Shown piece after piece: positions 8,300 through 16,188 of a stretch of DNA of 34,104 nucleotides. The notes below the pieces were generated by a model. It ran no database searches and was not told the DNA's origin. It worked only from the letters and a program-made list of their open reading frames with translations. Within the stretch, counting starts at the first letter, position 1. Each line of letters begins with the position of its first letter. The stretch comes from Oscillospiraceae bacterium (GTDB taxonomy: Bacteria; Bacillota; Clostridia; Oscillospirales; Oscillospiraceae). The translations under genes and the position numbers were made by a program. The stretch is from assembly GCA_021771265.1 (NCBI GenBank), contig JAETPK010000015.1, positions 1-34,104 on the forward strand. The letters run 5' to 3'.

Positions 8300-8363
8300 A
8301 CTACCACTTTATCCACATGAAGTGCTACTCTACAATATATGAAGTAACAGGGGTAATCGCTGC

Positions 8364-8425
8364 GTACATACGTACCGGCGACCAGAGCGAAAATCAATCC
8401 CGCCAGTCTTCCGGTACGTACGTAC
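8364..8425. repeat. Inverted repeat at the 3' end of the primase/helicase gene
   Basis: GTACATACGTACCGG (8364-8378) and CCGGTACGTACGTAC (8411-8425) pair with one mismatch over 15 bases, separated by 32 bases. The right arm lies within the final codons of the helicase gene. No T-run follows, so a terminator is unlikely. A protein-binding or origin function is possible. Confidence 0.6.
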
Positions 8426-9767
8426 ACTGTGAAGCGTCCGTAAACTCGTTTATATGCGGCCTTGCCACTGCCTCAATGCCCATAAAGCCCCATACCCGGC
8501 GTCCTGCCGAATTGGTGATCGTGTTGCAATGCTCCAGATTGTATTTGCCGCAGGCAGCTACCAGCGCATCGCTGAAGCTGCGGCGTTTAAGAGCAGTCAG
8601 ACTATTTTCCTCACACCACATCCGATAAATGTCGTAGCAATCCTTTGAGCTAATGGACGCATCGGCTTTCAGCCGGATATAGCCCTCAGATTCCAGAAAA
8701 TCGAACACATTGTTGTTATCCCGCTTGACGGCTTCCCGGTTTTCTCTGGTACGCTGGCTCTCGGTGAACTTGAAGTTGTTCGCCACCAGCCGCTGCAATC
8801 CCGCAAAGGCCCAGAGGAATATGCCCTCGATTTCTGTCTTCATCTTTTCGGCCAGGTCGGGATCATCCACTCGATCGGTGGGCTTCTCTTTGGTGGTCAA
8901 AATCAACTGCCGCCGGTAGAAACCGTCACTGTGGTCAAAAAGGGCTTGCAAGTCACCGTTGCTGAACGCCAGCAGACGGGAAGACATCCACCCCTGGTAG
9001 CTCTGCTTGCCCTTACGCTCCAAGTCCATCTTGCCCTGCGCGGTGACGATGGATTTGACGTAGTTGGTCTGCCGCAGCGCCTCCATCCGCATATCGTCAT
9101 CGACACACAGCAGAATGTGCTCCAGGTCAGCGCGGGCAAAGCGATTCTCGGAAATTTTGCCGATGCTGCCGTCCTTCATGTTGCTGCCGAACAGGGCCGA
9201 CAGCACCGCACCGATCTGACTCTTGCCTTCGCCGCCGTTGCCCTTAATGACCATCATACGCTGGCCCTTGTTGCTGGGGATCAGGCAGTAGCCGATATAT
9301 TCCTGCAAAGTGGGAATGTCCTCCGGGTAAAGCAGCCCGTCCAGAAAAGCCAGCCAGCGGGTCGGCGTAGAGGCGTTGGGATTGTAGGCTACCGGCAGGC
9401 GGCTGCGAACGATCTCCAGCTTGCCCTCTACGAAGTTGCCGTCAAGGAACAGTGTCCCGTTCGCCAGATGGATGCGGTCAGTCTCCGGCGGGAAATCCTC
9501 CACCAGTGCCGCCAGCTTCATCAGCTCCACAATGTTGCTGATTTTGCGGGGAATATTGCTGACCGCGCAGCAGCGCAGCTCGTCAAAGATTTCGCTGCGT
9601 AGCGGCAGGTCATCGGTCACTCGACCGTCAGGTGTGAAAAAAGCCCCGTTTGTGTAGATGATCTTGTGTCTGCTCAGAAAATCATCACAAAACAGGGCTT
9701 CGTTGATATGCTTGCCGTCAAACCAGATGGGCTGGCTGACCTCACGCGATTGCTCGTTCTTCGCCAC
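8394..9767 (-). CDS. P4-type primase/superfamily 3 helicase, replication protein
   Basis: A 457-residue protein with the D5/P4-type N-terminal region and an SF3 helicase core. Walker A is GNGGEGKS (176-183), Walker B LCVDDDM, and an SF3 sensor/motif C region reads LLAFSNGD. It probably unwinds DNA to replicate the excised element. A C-terminal winged-helix-like portion follows. GTG at 9767 is the start: AAGGAGGTG lies just 7 bases upstream, a very strong site, and the gene overlaps the preceding primase gene by 26 bases. The CHC2 primase is encoded separately upstream, so the pair would form a split primase-helicase. Confidence 0.9.
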   Translation of the reverse strand: MAKNEQSREVSQPIWFDGKHINEALFCDDFLSRHKIIYTNGAFFTPDGRVTDDLPLRSEIFDELRCCAVSNIPRKISNIVELMKLAALVEDFPPETDRIHLANGTLFLDGNFVEGKLEIVRSRLPVAYNPNASTPTRWLAFLDGLLYPEDIPTLQEYIGYCLIPSNKGQRMMVIKGNGGEGKSQIGAVLSALFGSNMKDGSIGKISENRFARADLEHILLCVDDDMRMEALRQTNYVKSIVTAQGKMDLERKGKQSYQGWMSSRLLAFSNGDLQALFDHSDGFYRRQLILTTKEKPTDRVDDPDLAEKMKTEIEGIFLWAFAGLQRLVANNFKFTESQRTRENREAVKRDNNNVFDFLESEGYIRLKADASISSKDCYDIYRMWCEENSLTALKRRSFSDALVAACGKYNLEHCNTITNSAGRRVWGFMGIEAVARPHINEFTDASQCTYVPEDWRD

Positions 9768-10362
9768 GGTGCGGCACCTCCTTCTTCAAACAATTTAGCC
9801 GCTGCTCCAGCGCGGCGATGTCACCGTCTTTCATCAGCGTGTCCACCGCCTTTACTCGCTGCTCCAGTTCCGCAAACATGAGAATGTCCAGCAAGTAATC
9901 TACATACTCCATCATCTGACACGCCTCCACAAAGCGGTCGTCTGGATCGTCCTCCGGCATTTGCGGAGCGTACTCGATCTTCCAGCGTTCCAAGAGGTGC
10001 AGATAATCGCACAGTACCCGCTGGCAGTACATCTCGTCATCCCGGAAGGCCCGCGCCAGTGGATATGGCCTGTTCAGCGCCACAGCTGCCGGGGGCTTGT
10101 CCGGATCGATGCCGAAGTCATAGGCCAGTTTTTTTGCGGCCTCGTAGCTGCTCAGGCCGAATAGCCGCGCCACAAAGTCAATCACGTCCCCGGTAGCCCC
10201 GCAGCCAAAGCAGTAGAAGTAATCTCTGTTCAGCTTCATGCTGGGGTGCCGGTCATCGTGGAAGGGGCAGCAGATCATATCGCCCCGATTGACCTTGCAG
10301 CCGTAGCGTTCGGCGGCCTGCTTCACAGTGATAGAGGATTTTACAGTTTCAAACAGATTCAT
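9742..10362 (-). CDS. CHC2 zinc-finger DNA primase-like protein
   Basis: A 206-residue protein whose N terminus carries a CHC2 zinc finger: C32-x2-H35 and C51-x2-C54 in CCPFHDDRHPS and YCFGCGATGDVIDF. This is the DnaG-type template-recognition finger. No TOPRIM catalytic domain is visible; the C-terminal half is acidic and helical (MPEDDPDDRFVEACQMMEYV). It probably works with the downstream helicase, whose GTG start it overlaps by 26 bases. AGGAGG sits 9 bases upstream of the ATG at 10362. Assignment is confident; whether it makes primers is not. Confidence 0.9.
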   Translation of the reverse strand: MNLFETVKSSITVKQAAERYGCKVNRGDMICCPFHDDRHPSMKLNRDYFYCFGCGATGDVIDFVARLFGLSSYEAAKKLAYDFGIDPDKPPAAVALNRPYPLARAFRDDEMYCQRVLCDYLHLLERWKIEYAPQMPEDDPDDRFVEACQMMEYVDYLLDILMFAELEQRVKAVDTLMKDGDIAALEQRLNCLKKEVPHRGEERAIA

Positions 10363-10461
10363 AGGCTATGCCCTCCTAAAAATTATTAGACGGTATCTGC
10401 CCGTCTGCCTGAATATACGGGGAAAAAGCCTATAGACCGAAAAATCCCACATAAGTGCAAG

Positions 10462-10513
10462 AAAAGAAAAAGCCGCCCTCAAATCTTGCAAAAATGCAAG
10501 ACCTCAGAGCGGC
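10462..10513 (-). terminator. Leader terminator upstream of the replication genes
   Basis: Read leftward, a 19-base stem (10495-10513 with 10472-10490, one mismatch and three G-U pairs, loop of four) ends in TTTTTCTTTT. It points toward the primase gene and lies 100 bases before its start, so it may act as an attenuator of the replication operon or block transcripts entering from the right. Confidence 0.7.
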
Positions 10514-10514
10514 G

Positions 10515-10547
10515 AACCCAGCGGAAAGCATTTGCCCACGCTGGGTT
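10515..10547. promoter_or_regulatory. Inverted repeat flanking the -35 box, likely operator
   Basis: AACCCAGCG (10515-10523) and CGCTGGGTT (10539-10547), perfect 9-base arms with a 15-base gap containing the -35 element at 10532. It is placed to let the XRE protein encoded downstream control its own promoter and possibly the divergent replication genes. Confidence 0.6.
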
Positions 10548-10560
10548 TATAAGGTATAAT
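10532..10560 (+). promoter_or_regulatory. Promoter of the XRE/sigma operon
   Basis: TTGCCC (10532-10537), 17-base spacer, TATAAT (10555-10560). The start would be near 10567, giving a short leader before the ATG at 10596. Confidence 0.75.
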
Positions 10561-10595
10561 GGATACAACGAGTTTACAGGAAAGAGGTGCGGCAT

Positions 10596-11435
10596 ATGGA
10601 GGGAGCCTATCTGCCCGGAAATATCCGGCAGCGGATGCAGGAGCTTATGAAGGAACATAAAATTACCCAGGCACAGCTGGCGACCCGCATCGGCAGCACC
10701 GAAAGCGCTATCAGCCGGTTTGTGAGCGGCAAGAACGATAAGATCAGCACAGAACATCTGATCCGTATTGCCAGGGCATTTAATGTCTCTACAGATTTTC
10801 TGCTGGGTGAAGTCAACACGCCCGACCGGACAAACTTTGATATTGAGGAATTGGGCCTGTCGGTGCAGGCGGCGCGGAATCTATACACCGGGAAAGCCAA
10901 TGCTGAAATTGTCAACCGCCTGTTGGAAAGCCCGCGCTTTGCAGAAGTCACCTACATGATCGAGCAATATTTCGATGATACGCTGGCCGCTGGTTTCGCC
11001 GGGCAGAATCAGATGCTTACCACCCTCAGCTCCATGCTGCGCCGGAATGTGAAAACGGATGCCGCTGTGCAGGCGGCAAGAGCTGTCAACAGGCAGAAAG
11101 TTCCCGTATATCAGGCCGACCTGACGATGATACAGAACACGTTTATGGCGGCGCTGCGGGAAGTGAAGAAAGAAATTGGTAACGATTTTACGGCTGCACA
11201 GTCTTTGACAAAGGGCATCACCCAGCAGATGTTTTCCGAGTTGACAAAAGGCCAGGATGCCCAGGCACCGACCATCACGCCCGAAATGATTTCCACCGCT
11301 GTCACCCAGAGCGCGGCAGGGATGGACGGTGTGCAAAAGGAAGCGTTGGACAAGTTTGGTCAGGCGTTGACGGAATTTCTCCAATCCACCTTAGACCACG
11401 CGCAGGAGAAACAAAATGCCGACCCTGAGCAATGA
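10596..11435 (+). CDS. XRE-family transcriptional regulator
   Basis: A 279-residue cytoplasmic regulator. The N-terminal HTH spans about residues 7-66 (IRQRMQELMKEHKITQAQLA, SESAISRFVSGK-like recognition stretch, FNVSTDFLLGE). The remaining two thirds is helical with Gln/Ala-rich stretches and probably handles oligomerization or signal sensing. ATG at 10596 has AGAGG 8 bases upstream; a GTG at 10587 is inferior. The gene overlaps the following sigma factor by 20 bases, so the two are translationally coupled. The element's own inverted repeat at its promoter is the obvious binding site. It is the likely switch of the element, possibly controlling both backbone and cargo; this is inferred. Confidence 0.88.
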   Translation: MEGAYLPGNIRQRMQELMKEHKITQAQLATRIGSTESAISRFVSGKNDKISTEHLIRIARAFNVSTDFLLGEVNTPDRTNFDIEELGLSVQAARNLYTGKANAEIVNRLLESPRFAEVTYMIEQYFDDTLAAGFAGQNQMLTTLSSMLRRNVKTDAAVQAARAVNRQKVPVYQADLTMIQNTFMAALREVKKEIGNDFTAAQSLTKGITQQMFSELTKGQDAQAPTITPEMISTAVTQSAAGMDGVQKEALDKFGQALTEFLQSTLDHAQEKQNADPEQ

Positions 11436-12078
11436 GCGGCTGTGCAGATTGGCGCAGGCAGGGGATACGGCTGCCCGTGACATTTTGCTGGAGAACAATC
11501 TGGGATTCATCCGAAAAATTGCGCTGGAACAATACCGGAGCATGGGGCTGGATGAAAATGATATTGGAATTGATTTAGATGATTTAGTGCACGAGGGAAG
11601 TATCGGCCTGCTGAACGCGATCCCTTTGTTTGACGCCGGACGCGGCATGAAATTTCTGACTTATGCAGCACCGGCAATCCGCAACGCCATGACAGACTGC
11701 ATTCGCGCCGCCTTCGCTCAGTTTGAACAACGGATGGTGGATAAGAAAGACGGCCCTGGCTTCCAGAGAGTATATCTGGATGACGTTCTATCTGATGATG
11801 AACGGATGCTGCGGATTGAAGCCATAGCCGACCCTTACGCACAAAATCCGGAGCAAATCTACATCCAAAAAGAACAGTTGATGGAACTGTATGCGGCGCT
11901 GGACAAGCTGAACGCCAGAGAGCAGACCTATCTGCTGCACCGCTATGGGTTTACCGATGGAATCGAGCACCCGCTGATCGGCGCGGCGCTCCATTTCCAT
12001 CTCAGCGAGAGCCGGACAAAGAAGGTGGAGGGAGAGGCGATGGACAGCCTGCGCGGGAAGCTGCCATGGTGGTTCTGA
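11416..12078 (+). CDS. Sigma-70-family RNA polymerase sigma factor
   Basis: A 220-residue alternative sigma factor. Region 2 is seen in IDLDDLVHEGSIGLLNAI followed by FDAGRGMKFLTYAAPAIRNA, the conserved core- and -10-binding segment. Region 4 HTH lies near the C terminus (LIGAALHFHLSESRTKKVEG). An RBS AGGAG lies 7 bases before the ATG and inside the XRE gene. XRE-plus-sigma pairs are common on Firmicute mobilizable elements. The likely role is to switch on element genes on induction; its target promoters cannot be named from the sequence. It ends 60 bases before a rightward terminator. Confidence 0.9.
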   Translation: MPTLSNERLCRLAQAGDTAARDILLENNLGFIRKIALEQYRSMGLDENDIGIDLDDLVHEGSIGLLNAIPLFDAGRGMKFLTYAAPAIRNAMTDCIRAAFAQFEQRMVDKKDGPGFQRVYLDDVLSDDERMLRIEAIADPYAQNPEQIYIQKEQLMELYAALDKLNAREQTYLLHRYGFTDGIEHPLIGAALHFHLSESRTKKVEGEAMDSLRGKLPWWF

Positions 12079-12137
12079 TACGATGGTAAGCAGCAGCTGA
12101 CAGGGGCTTTGATATACCTTTGTTCCGCAGATGACAC

Positions 12138-12180
12138 GGCTGGCAGGCAGTGCATACCCACACCGTCTGCCAGCCTTTTT
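12138..12180 (+). terminator. Terminator after the sigma factor gene
   Basis: GGCTGGCAG (12138-12146) pairs perfectly with CTGCCAGCC (12167-12175), followed by TTTTT. Confidence 0.85.
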
Positions 12181-12234
12181 CTGTCGCTTATGCTGCCCTG
12201 CAAGGGGCAACCTTTCCCGCCAGAACATCGCAAC

Positions 12235-12389
12235 TGTAGCCACACTTTCCGGGGTGTGCTACAATTCCGGCTGCCATCTGCTCCACAAAGGTATAACACA
12301 CTAGACTTTCCTACGGAAAATCGTGTGCCAACAGGGATGCTACTCGCCCCTATTGGAAACCCAGAGCCAAAGGGGCTGCGCCCCTCTGG
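12235..12389. repeat. Two hairpins in the noncoding junction of backbone and cargo
   Basis: TGTAGCCACAC (12235-12245) pairs with GTGTGCTACA (12254-12263) with one bulge. CCAGA with inner GGGGC (12361-12376) pairs with GCCCC and TCTGG (12380-12389). The interval 12181-12674 holds no convincing gene. It separates the sigma operon from the RiPP operon, and its composition shifts toward AT to the right. Confidence 0.5.
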
Positions 12390-12483
12390 ACACTTTATAT
12401 ATTTTCTTCGCCTGTGCATATATAAAACGGCAATCTTATTTTGCACCTTATCTCGCTTATATATTTCACATTCTCCGAAAACA

Positions 12484-12536
12484 AAAAATCCCACAGACTT
12501 CATCTTTAATGGAAGAATGAAACCTGTGGGATTTTT
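12484..12536. terminator. Bidirectional terminator, end of the RiPP operon
   Basis: AAATCCCACAG (12486-12496) and CTGTGGGATTT (12524-12534) form a perfect stem with A-run before and T-run after, so it works both ways. It lies about 140 bases after the stop of the last RiPP-operon gene. Confidence 0.85.
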
Positions 12537-12674
12537 ATACCATTGTGTCAAGATGTGTATTGCTGTTCACATCGTTAGACTCTGATACACTCAATCAACT
12601 CGACTATCACATTTCGGTGCAGCTCCAAGATATTTTCATACTGCTTGAGCTTCTAAAGCCAAGAGACTTCTTCC

Positions 12675-13748
12675 TCATTCTCCTGAAAAGCCTGAATTGG
12701 GGGTTCCTTTTGCTTTGAATTCCTTCAACGCGGTAAACGAGTAATTCTTCCAAAGAACGGGGCATCCACCATAGCACACGCCAAAGTGCTCGCAGGCGGT
12801 ACACTCGTCAGATGGCAACTTGCGTATCTCGTCCATCGTTTTGCTGTAGTTAGCACTTTCGGTTAATGACAGGAATTCTTGGTAGGACGAAAAATCTCTA
12901 CCAAACTTTCCCAACTGCTGATAAATGTACATATCACATGGAAGCAGTTCCATCTTCGTATTAAATGTCACAGCATTTTTTAGGTGAATCTGGCAGGGCG
13001 TGGCCAGTCTTCCCTTTAGAAGTTTCAGTTGCTCCTCGGTATACACACACATTGGGAAGCTGTATTCAACCCACCAGTCATCAGTAATGGCGCTCAATTT
13101 ATCGATTTGAGATATAAAATCACCGACCAATTTTATGGGATCATGCTTTTGCAGATAAGCCAGATCTTTTTCCTCTGCATCATCATTGTCGATGATGAAT
13201 GTGAACGAGAACTGCTTTGCACCATTATCATGAGCAATTTGGACAGACTCACAAAAGGATTGAACGTTCTCAGGCGTTATCACCATGGAACATGTAAAAT
13301 CTATTGGCAATGAAGCTAAATTACGAATGGCCTGATGTTGCGCTTCAGAACCATCATACCCCGTCATTTCACACCATTCCCGACGATCCTTTCCCTTCAT
13401 GGACACATCAATGTATCCAAGACCGCTATCAATCAACGTTCTGCACAGCACCATATCTTTGAGCAGCACACCGTTTGTTGCGATTGCGGTTATCATGGGA
13501 TGATGCCTTGTTTTGATATATCGCAAGATTTCCGGAAGATGTGGGTATGTAAGAGGTTCTCCTCCGGTAAAGAATATGTATTTTACTTTTGCTTCACAGC
13601 AAAAATCAACTATACTTTTAAGATCATCGTATTCGATTCTATCGTCCTCTACATATCCTGCACGCTTGACATAGCAAAAGTTACAACGCAAATTACAACC
13701 ACGTGTAAGTACAATTGAGCATTGCTTAATAATCCCTTCAGTAGGCAT
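12675..13748 (-). CDS. Radical SAM/SPASM peptide-modifying enzyme (second maturase)
   Basis: A 357-residue enzyme that would cleave SAM with a 4Fe-4S cluster to start radical chemistry. The cluster motif is C18-x3-C22-x2-C25 in GCNLRCNFCY; the SAM-binding GGEP lies at 62-65. The C-terminal SPASM-like region has CDMYIYQQ and then C-x2-C-x5-C-x3-C in CTACEHFGVCYGGC, giving at least one auxiliary cluster. No RRE domain is visible, so substrate recognition may depend on the partner maturase. RBS AGGAG lies 7 bases upstream of ATG 13748, and the gap to the UvrA-like gene is only 32 bases. The presumed substrate is the 33-residue peptide at the head of the operon; the reaction (thioether, C-C crosslink, epimerization) cannot be read from sequence. 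Confidence 0.88.
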   Translation of the reverse strand: MPTEGIIKQCSIVLTRGCNLRCNFCYVKRAGYVEDDRIEYDDLKSIVDFCCEAKVKYIFFTGGEPLTYPHLPEILRYIKTRHHPMITAIATNGVLLKDMVLCRTLIDSGLGYIDVSMKGKDRREWCEMTGYDGSEAQHQAIRNLASLPIDFTCSMVITPENVQSFCESVQIAHDNGAKQFSFTFIIDNDDAEEKDLAYLQKHDPIKLVGDFISQIDKLSAITDDWWVEYSFPMCVYTEEQLKLLKGRLATPCQIHLKNAVTFNTKMELLPCDMYIYQQLGKFGRDFSSYQEFLSLTESANYSKTMDEIRKLPSDECTACEHFGVCYGGCPVLWKNYSFTALKEFKAKGTPNSGFSGE

Positions 13749-13780
13749 TTAACCTCTCCTCTCATAATTGACCGACACGT

Positions 13781-16120
13781 TTAATATGTCAGCTTATCCA
13801 GACGATACAGCGAAGAGGCCTCATTAGCAAATACTGCTTCAGGTAGCCCCTGCACAACAATTTTTCCACCGGCTTCACCGCCGAATATACCAAAGTCAAT
13901 GATATAATCCGCAACCATTGCAATGAATTCAACATTGTGCTCGATAATTATGACTGTTTCGTGATTCTGCTGCAATGAAGATAAAACCTGAATAAACTTA
14001 TCAATATCTACATCATTCAAGCCGGATGTCGGTTCATCCAGAATATATAAATTTCTTCCGTTAGACGAAAAACTTAATGCCTTCGCCAATTTTACACGCT
14101 GTGCCTCTCCACCAGATAAATTCATAGACATCTGCCCCAACTTTAAATATCCTAACCCCAATTCGATCATACTATTCAAAGTTGGGTAGACTTTTTTTGT
14201 TCCCTTAAACACATCAATAACATCGGCGATAGGTGTATCCAGGATATCCTGAATTGTTTTCCCGCAATATTTCACAGATAATACTCGCTCGTTGAATCTC
14301 TTTCCTCCGCATTCAGGGCATGTTATGTAGGAATCAGGCAGATAGTTAAGTTCAATCTTCTGGAGGCCCGTACCTTGGCAACACTCACAACGTCCACCTT
14401 TGACATTCATGCTGAATGACGAGGCGCCAATTTTCATCTGTTTGGCAGTGTCTGTCTTTGAAAACAGTGTGCGAATCTCATCGAAGATTCCCAGATAAGA
14501 AACTATTGTCGATCTTGGTGTTTTCCCTATAGGGGACTGGTTAACTTGTATTACTCGATGAATATTCTTTCCGCCCTGAACAGTGCCGTAGATATTATCG
14601 GATTTTCTGGAGAAACATCTTGCAACGACCGCTGCCAATGTTGATTTTCCGGAACCGGAAACACCGGTTATACAGGTAATTCCACCTATAGGAAAGCGAG
14701 CGTTCTGTCCATGTATATTTCTGAAGTTGATATTATTAACTTCAAAATAGTCTCGCACCTTCAATGCTTGTTTAAAAGCAAGCTGATATCTGATGTTTTT
14801 GGGTGTACTTGACTGACTGATCAAGTATCCTCCATCGGGCCCCCCAACAGGCCCAAGCTCTACTATACAGTCTGAAGATGACATGTATTGTTTATTATGT
14901 TCTATTGCAATGACAGTGTTTCCGCGGTGAATCAAATCCCGGGTGGCTTTTACGATTTTAGTGATATCTCTATAATGCAGCCCTTTACACGGCTCATCTA
15001 GAATATAAATCAATCCCTTCAATGAACACGTAAGTTGAGTAGCAATCCTAACTCTCTGCCTTTCGCCACCTGAGAGAGTAGGAATAGACCTGTTAAGGCA
15101 CAAATATCCCACATCAAGCTGTATTAATGCCTTCAGTTTGCATAGAATACTGTTTATCAGTTGCCCAACGAGCTCCTTTTTGGACAGTGGGATTCGATCG
15201 TCGTTAAACTTTCTCATCCAGGAATACAACACTGTCAGCTCCATACTTTCGACATCATCATAATTTAGTCCGCCAATCTTGTATTCCAGCACTTCTTTAC
15301 GCAGCTTGGCACCGCCACATACACGGCAAGGAATTTCTTCCATGTACTTAGCATAGACAACTGAGGAGCCGGATGGATCGCCGCCTGATGCTCGTTCTAA
15401 TATGGCAGGTACAGCTCCGCGAAGCATCACATAGTGCTGTTTCCTTCTCTTGCCCTCCTTGTATGCCAATTTATATCTAATTTGGTCATCGGCATAAAGC
15501 AATTGATGAAGCTCGTCATTACTAAGTTGAGAGACTTTTTTGTCTATGTCAATTCCATAATGTTCGCACAATGCCTCCAAATATTTTTGTTCCTTGCTTT
15601 CCGGTGAGCCTTTAAAATACAAAATCGCACCGTCTCTCAAGGTAACGTCGCGGTCTGGGATCAGGAGGGATTCTGATACTACAGTTTCCACTCCGAGGCC
15701 GGCGCAATGAGGACAAAAAGACTTTGGATTATTAGACGAGAACAATTTTTCCGAAATACTTGATGCCTGGTCGCTATTAACAATCGCAAATAAGGATCTG
15801 AGATAATAGGATATCTCTGTAGTAGTGCCGATAGTGGAACGAGGATTCACATTGTAGTAGTTTTGAGAAATATTCAGAGCAGGACGCAGATTTTCAATAG
15901 AACCCACCTGCGGTTTGTTCATCAGCTTCTGTCCATAAATGTTTCCGGTCATCCCCTCAAGAAAGGCTCTTTGGCTCTCTGCGTATATCGTATCAAATAC
16001 CAGAGAGGATTTACCGCATCCTGAACAACCAGTCACACAGGTGAATTCGTCCAAAGGAATTTCCAAATTCAGGTGTTTTAAATTATTTTCGTATGCATCC
16101 TTGATTATGATTTTTTCCAT
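13781..16120 (-). CDS. UvrA-like ABC ATPase lacking the UvrB-binding region
   Basis: A soluble double-ABC protein of 779 residues. ABC1: Walker A GCSGCGKS (31-38), zinc-finger half CPHC (136-139) and later CRVC, signature LSGGERQRVRIA, Walker B YILDEP. ABC2: Walker A GVSGSGKST, second zinc finger starting CECCQGTGLQKIELNYLPDS and closing with CPECGG, signature LSGGEAQRVKLA, Walker B YILDEPTSGL. Canonical UvrA has about 940 residues. Here only about 24 residues separate LRSLFA from CPHC, where UvrA carries its UvrB-binding domain. It can bind DNA and ATP in principle but probably cannot load UvrB. Proteins of this type (UvrA2, DrrC) act in tolerance to DNA-binding compounds in some producers. 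ATG 16120 matches the normal UvrA N terminus, with GGGAG 11 bases upstream. It lies between the two radical SAM genes. Self-protection is inferred. Confidence 0.9.
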   Translation of the reverse strand: MEKIIIKDAYENNLKHLNLEIPLDEFTCVTGCSGCGKSSLVFDTIYAESQRAFLEGMTGNIYGQKLMNKPQVGSIENLRPALNISQNYYNVNPRSTIGTTTEISYYLRSLFAIVNSDQASSISEKLFSSNNPKSFCPHCAGLGVETVVSESLLIPDRDVTLRDGAILYFKGSPESKEQKYLEALCEHYGIDIDKKVSQLSNDELHQLLYADDQIRYKLAYKEGKRRKQHYVMLRGAVPAILERASGGDPSGSSVVYAKYMEEIPCRVCGGAKLRKEVLEYKIGGLNYDDVESMELTVLYSWMRKFNDDRIPLSKKELVGQLINSILCKLKALIQLDVGYLCLNRSIPTLSGGERQRVRIATQLTCSLKGLIYILDEPCKGLHYRDITKIVKATRDLIHRGNTVIAIEHNKQYMSSSDCIVELGPVGGPDGGYLISQSSTPKNIRYQLAFKQALKVRDYFEVNNINFRNIHGQNARFPIGGITCITGVSGSGKSTLAAVVARCFSRKSDNIYGTVQGGKNIHRVIQVNQSPIGKTPRSTIVSYLGIFDEIRTLFSKTDTAKQMKIGASSFSMNVKGGRCECCQGTGLQKIELNYLPDSYITCPECGGKRFNERVLSVKYCGKTIQDILDTPIADVIDVFKGTKKVYPTLNSMIELGLGYLKLGQMSMNLSGGEAQRVKLAKALSFSSNGRNLYILDEPTSGLNDVDIDKFIQVLSSLQQNHETVIIIEHNVEFIAMVADYIIDFGIFGGEAGGKIVVQGLPEAVFANEASSLYRLDKLTY

Positions 16121-16188
16121 GATTGTCACGACTCCCATATACGAATCTTCAGAGATATATATCCTCCATTGCAAAGGTCAAGGGGTTC

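Noticed and set aside
7871-8393. A defined oriT nick site for the MobV relaxase
   Set aside because: I could not match a known MobV nick consensus with confidence; only the palindromes are reported.
10479-10757. 92-codon frame across the XRE promoter on the minus strand
   Set aside because: It runs through the terminator stem, operator and XRE start, with no ribosome site.
12109-12585. 158-codon plus-strand frame after the sigma factor gene
   Set aside because: It passes through two terminators and two hairpins and has no recognisable domain.
13781-16120. True nucleotide-excision UvrA
   Set aside because: The length and the missing UvrB-binding segment argue for a paralogue; no uvrB or uvrC is nearby.
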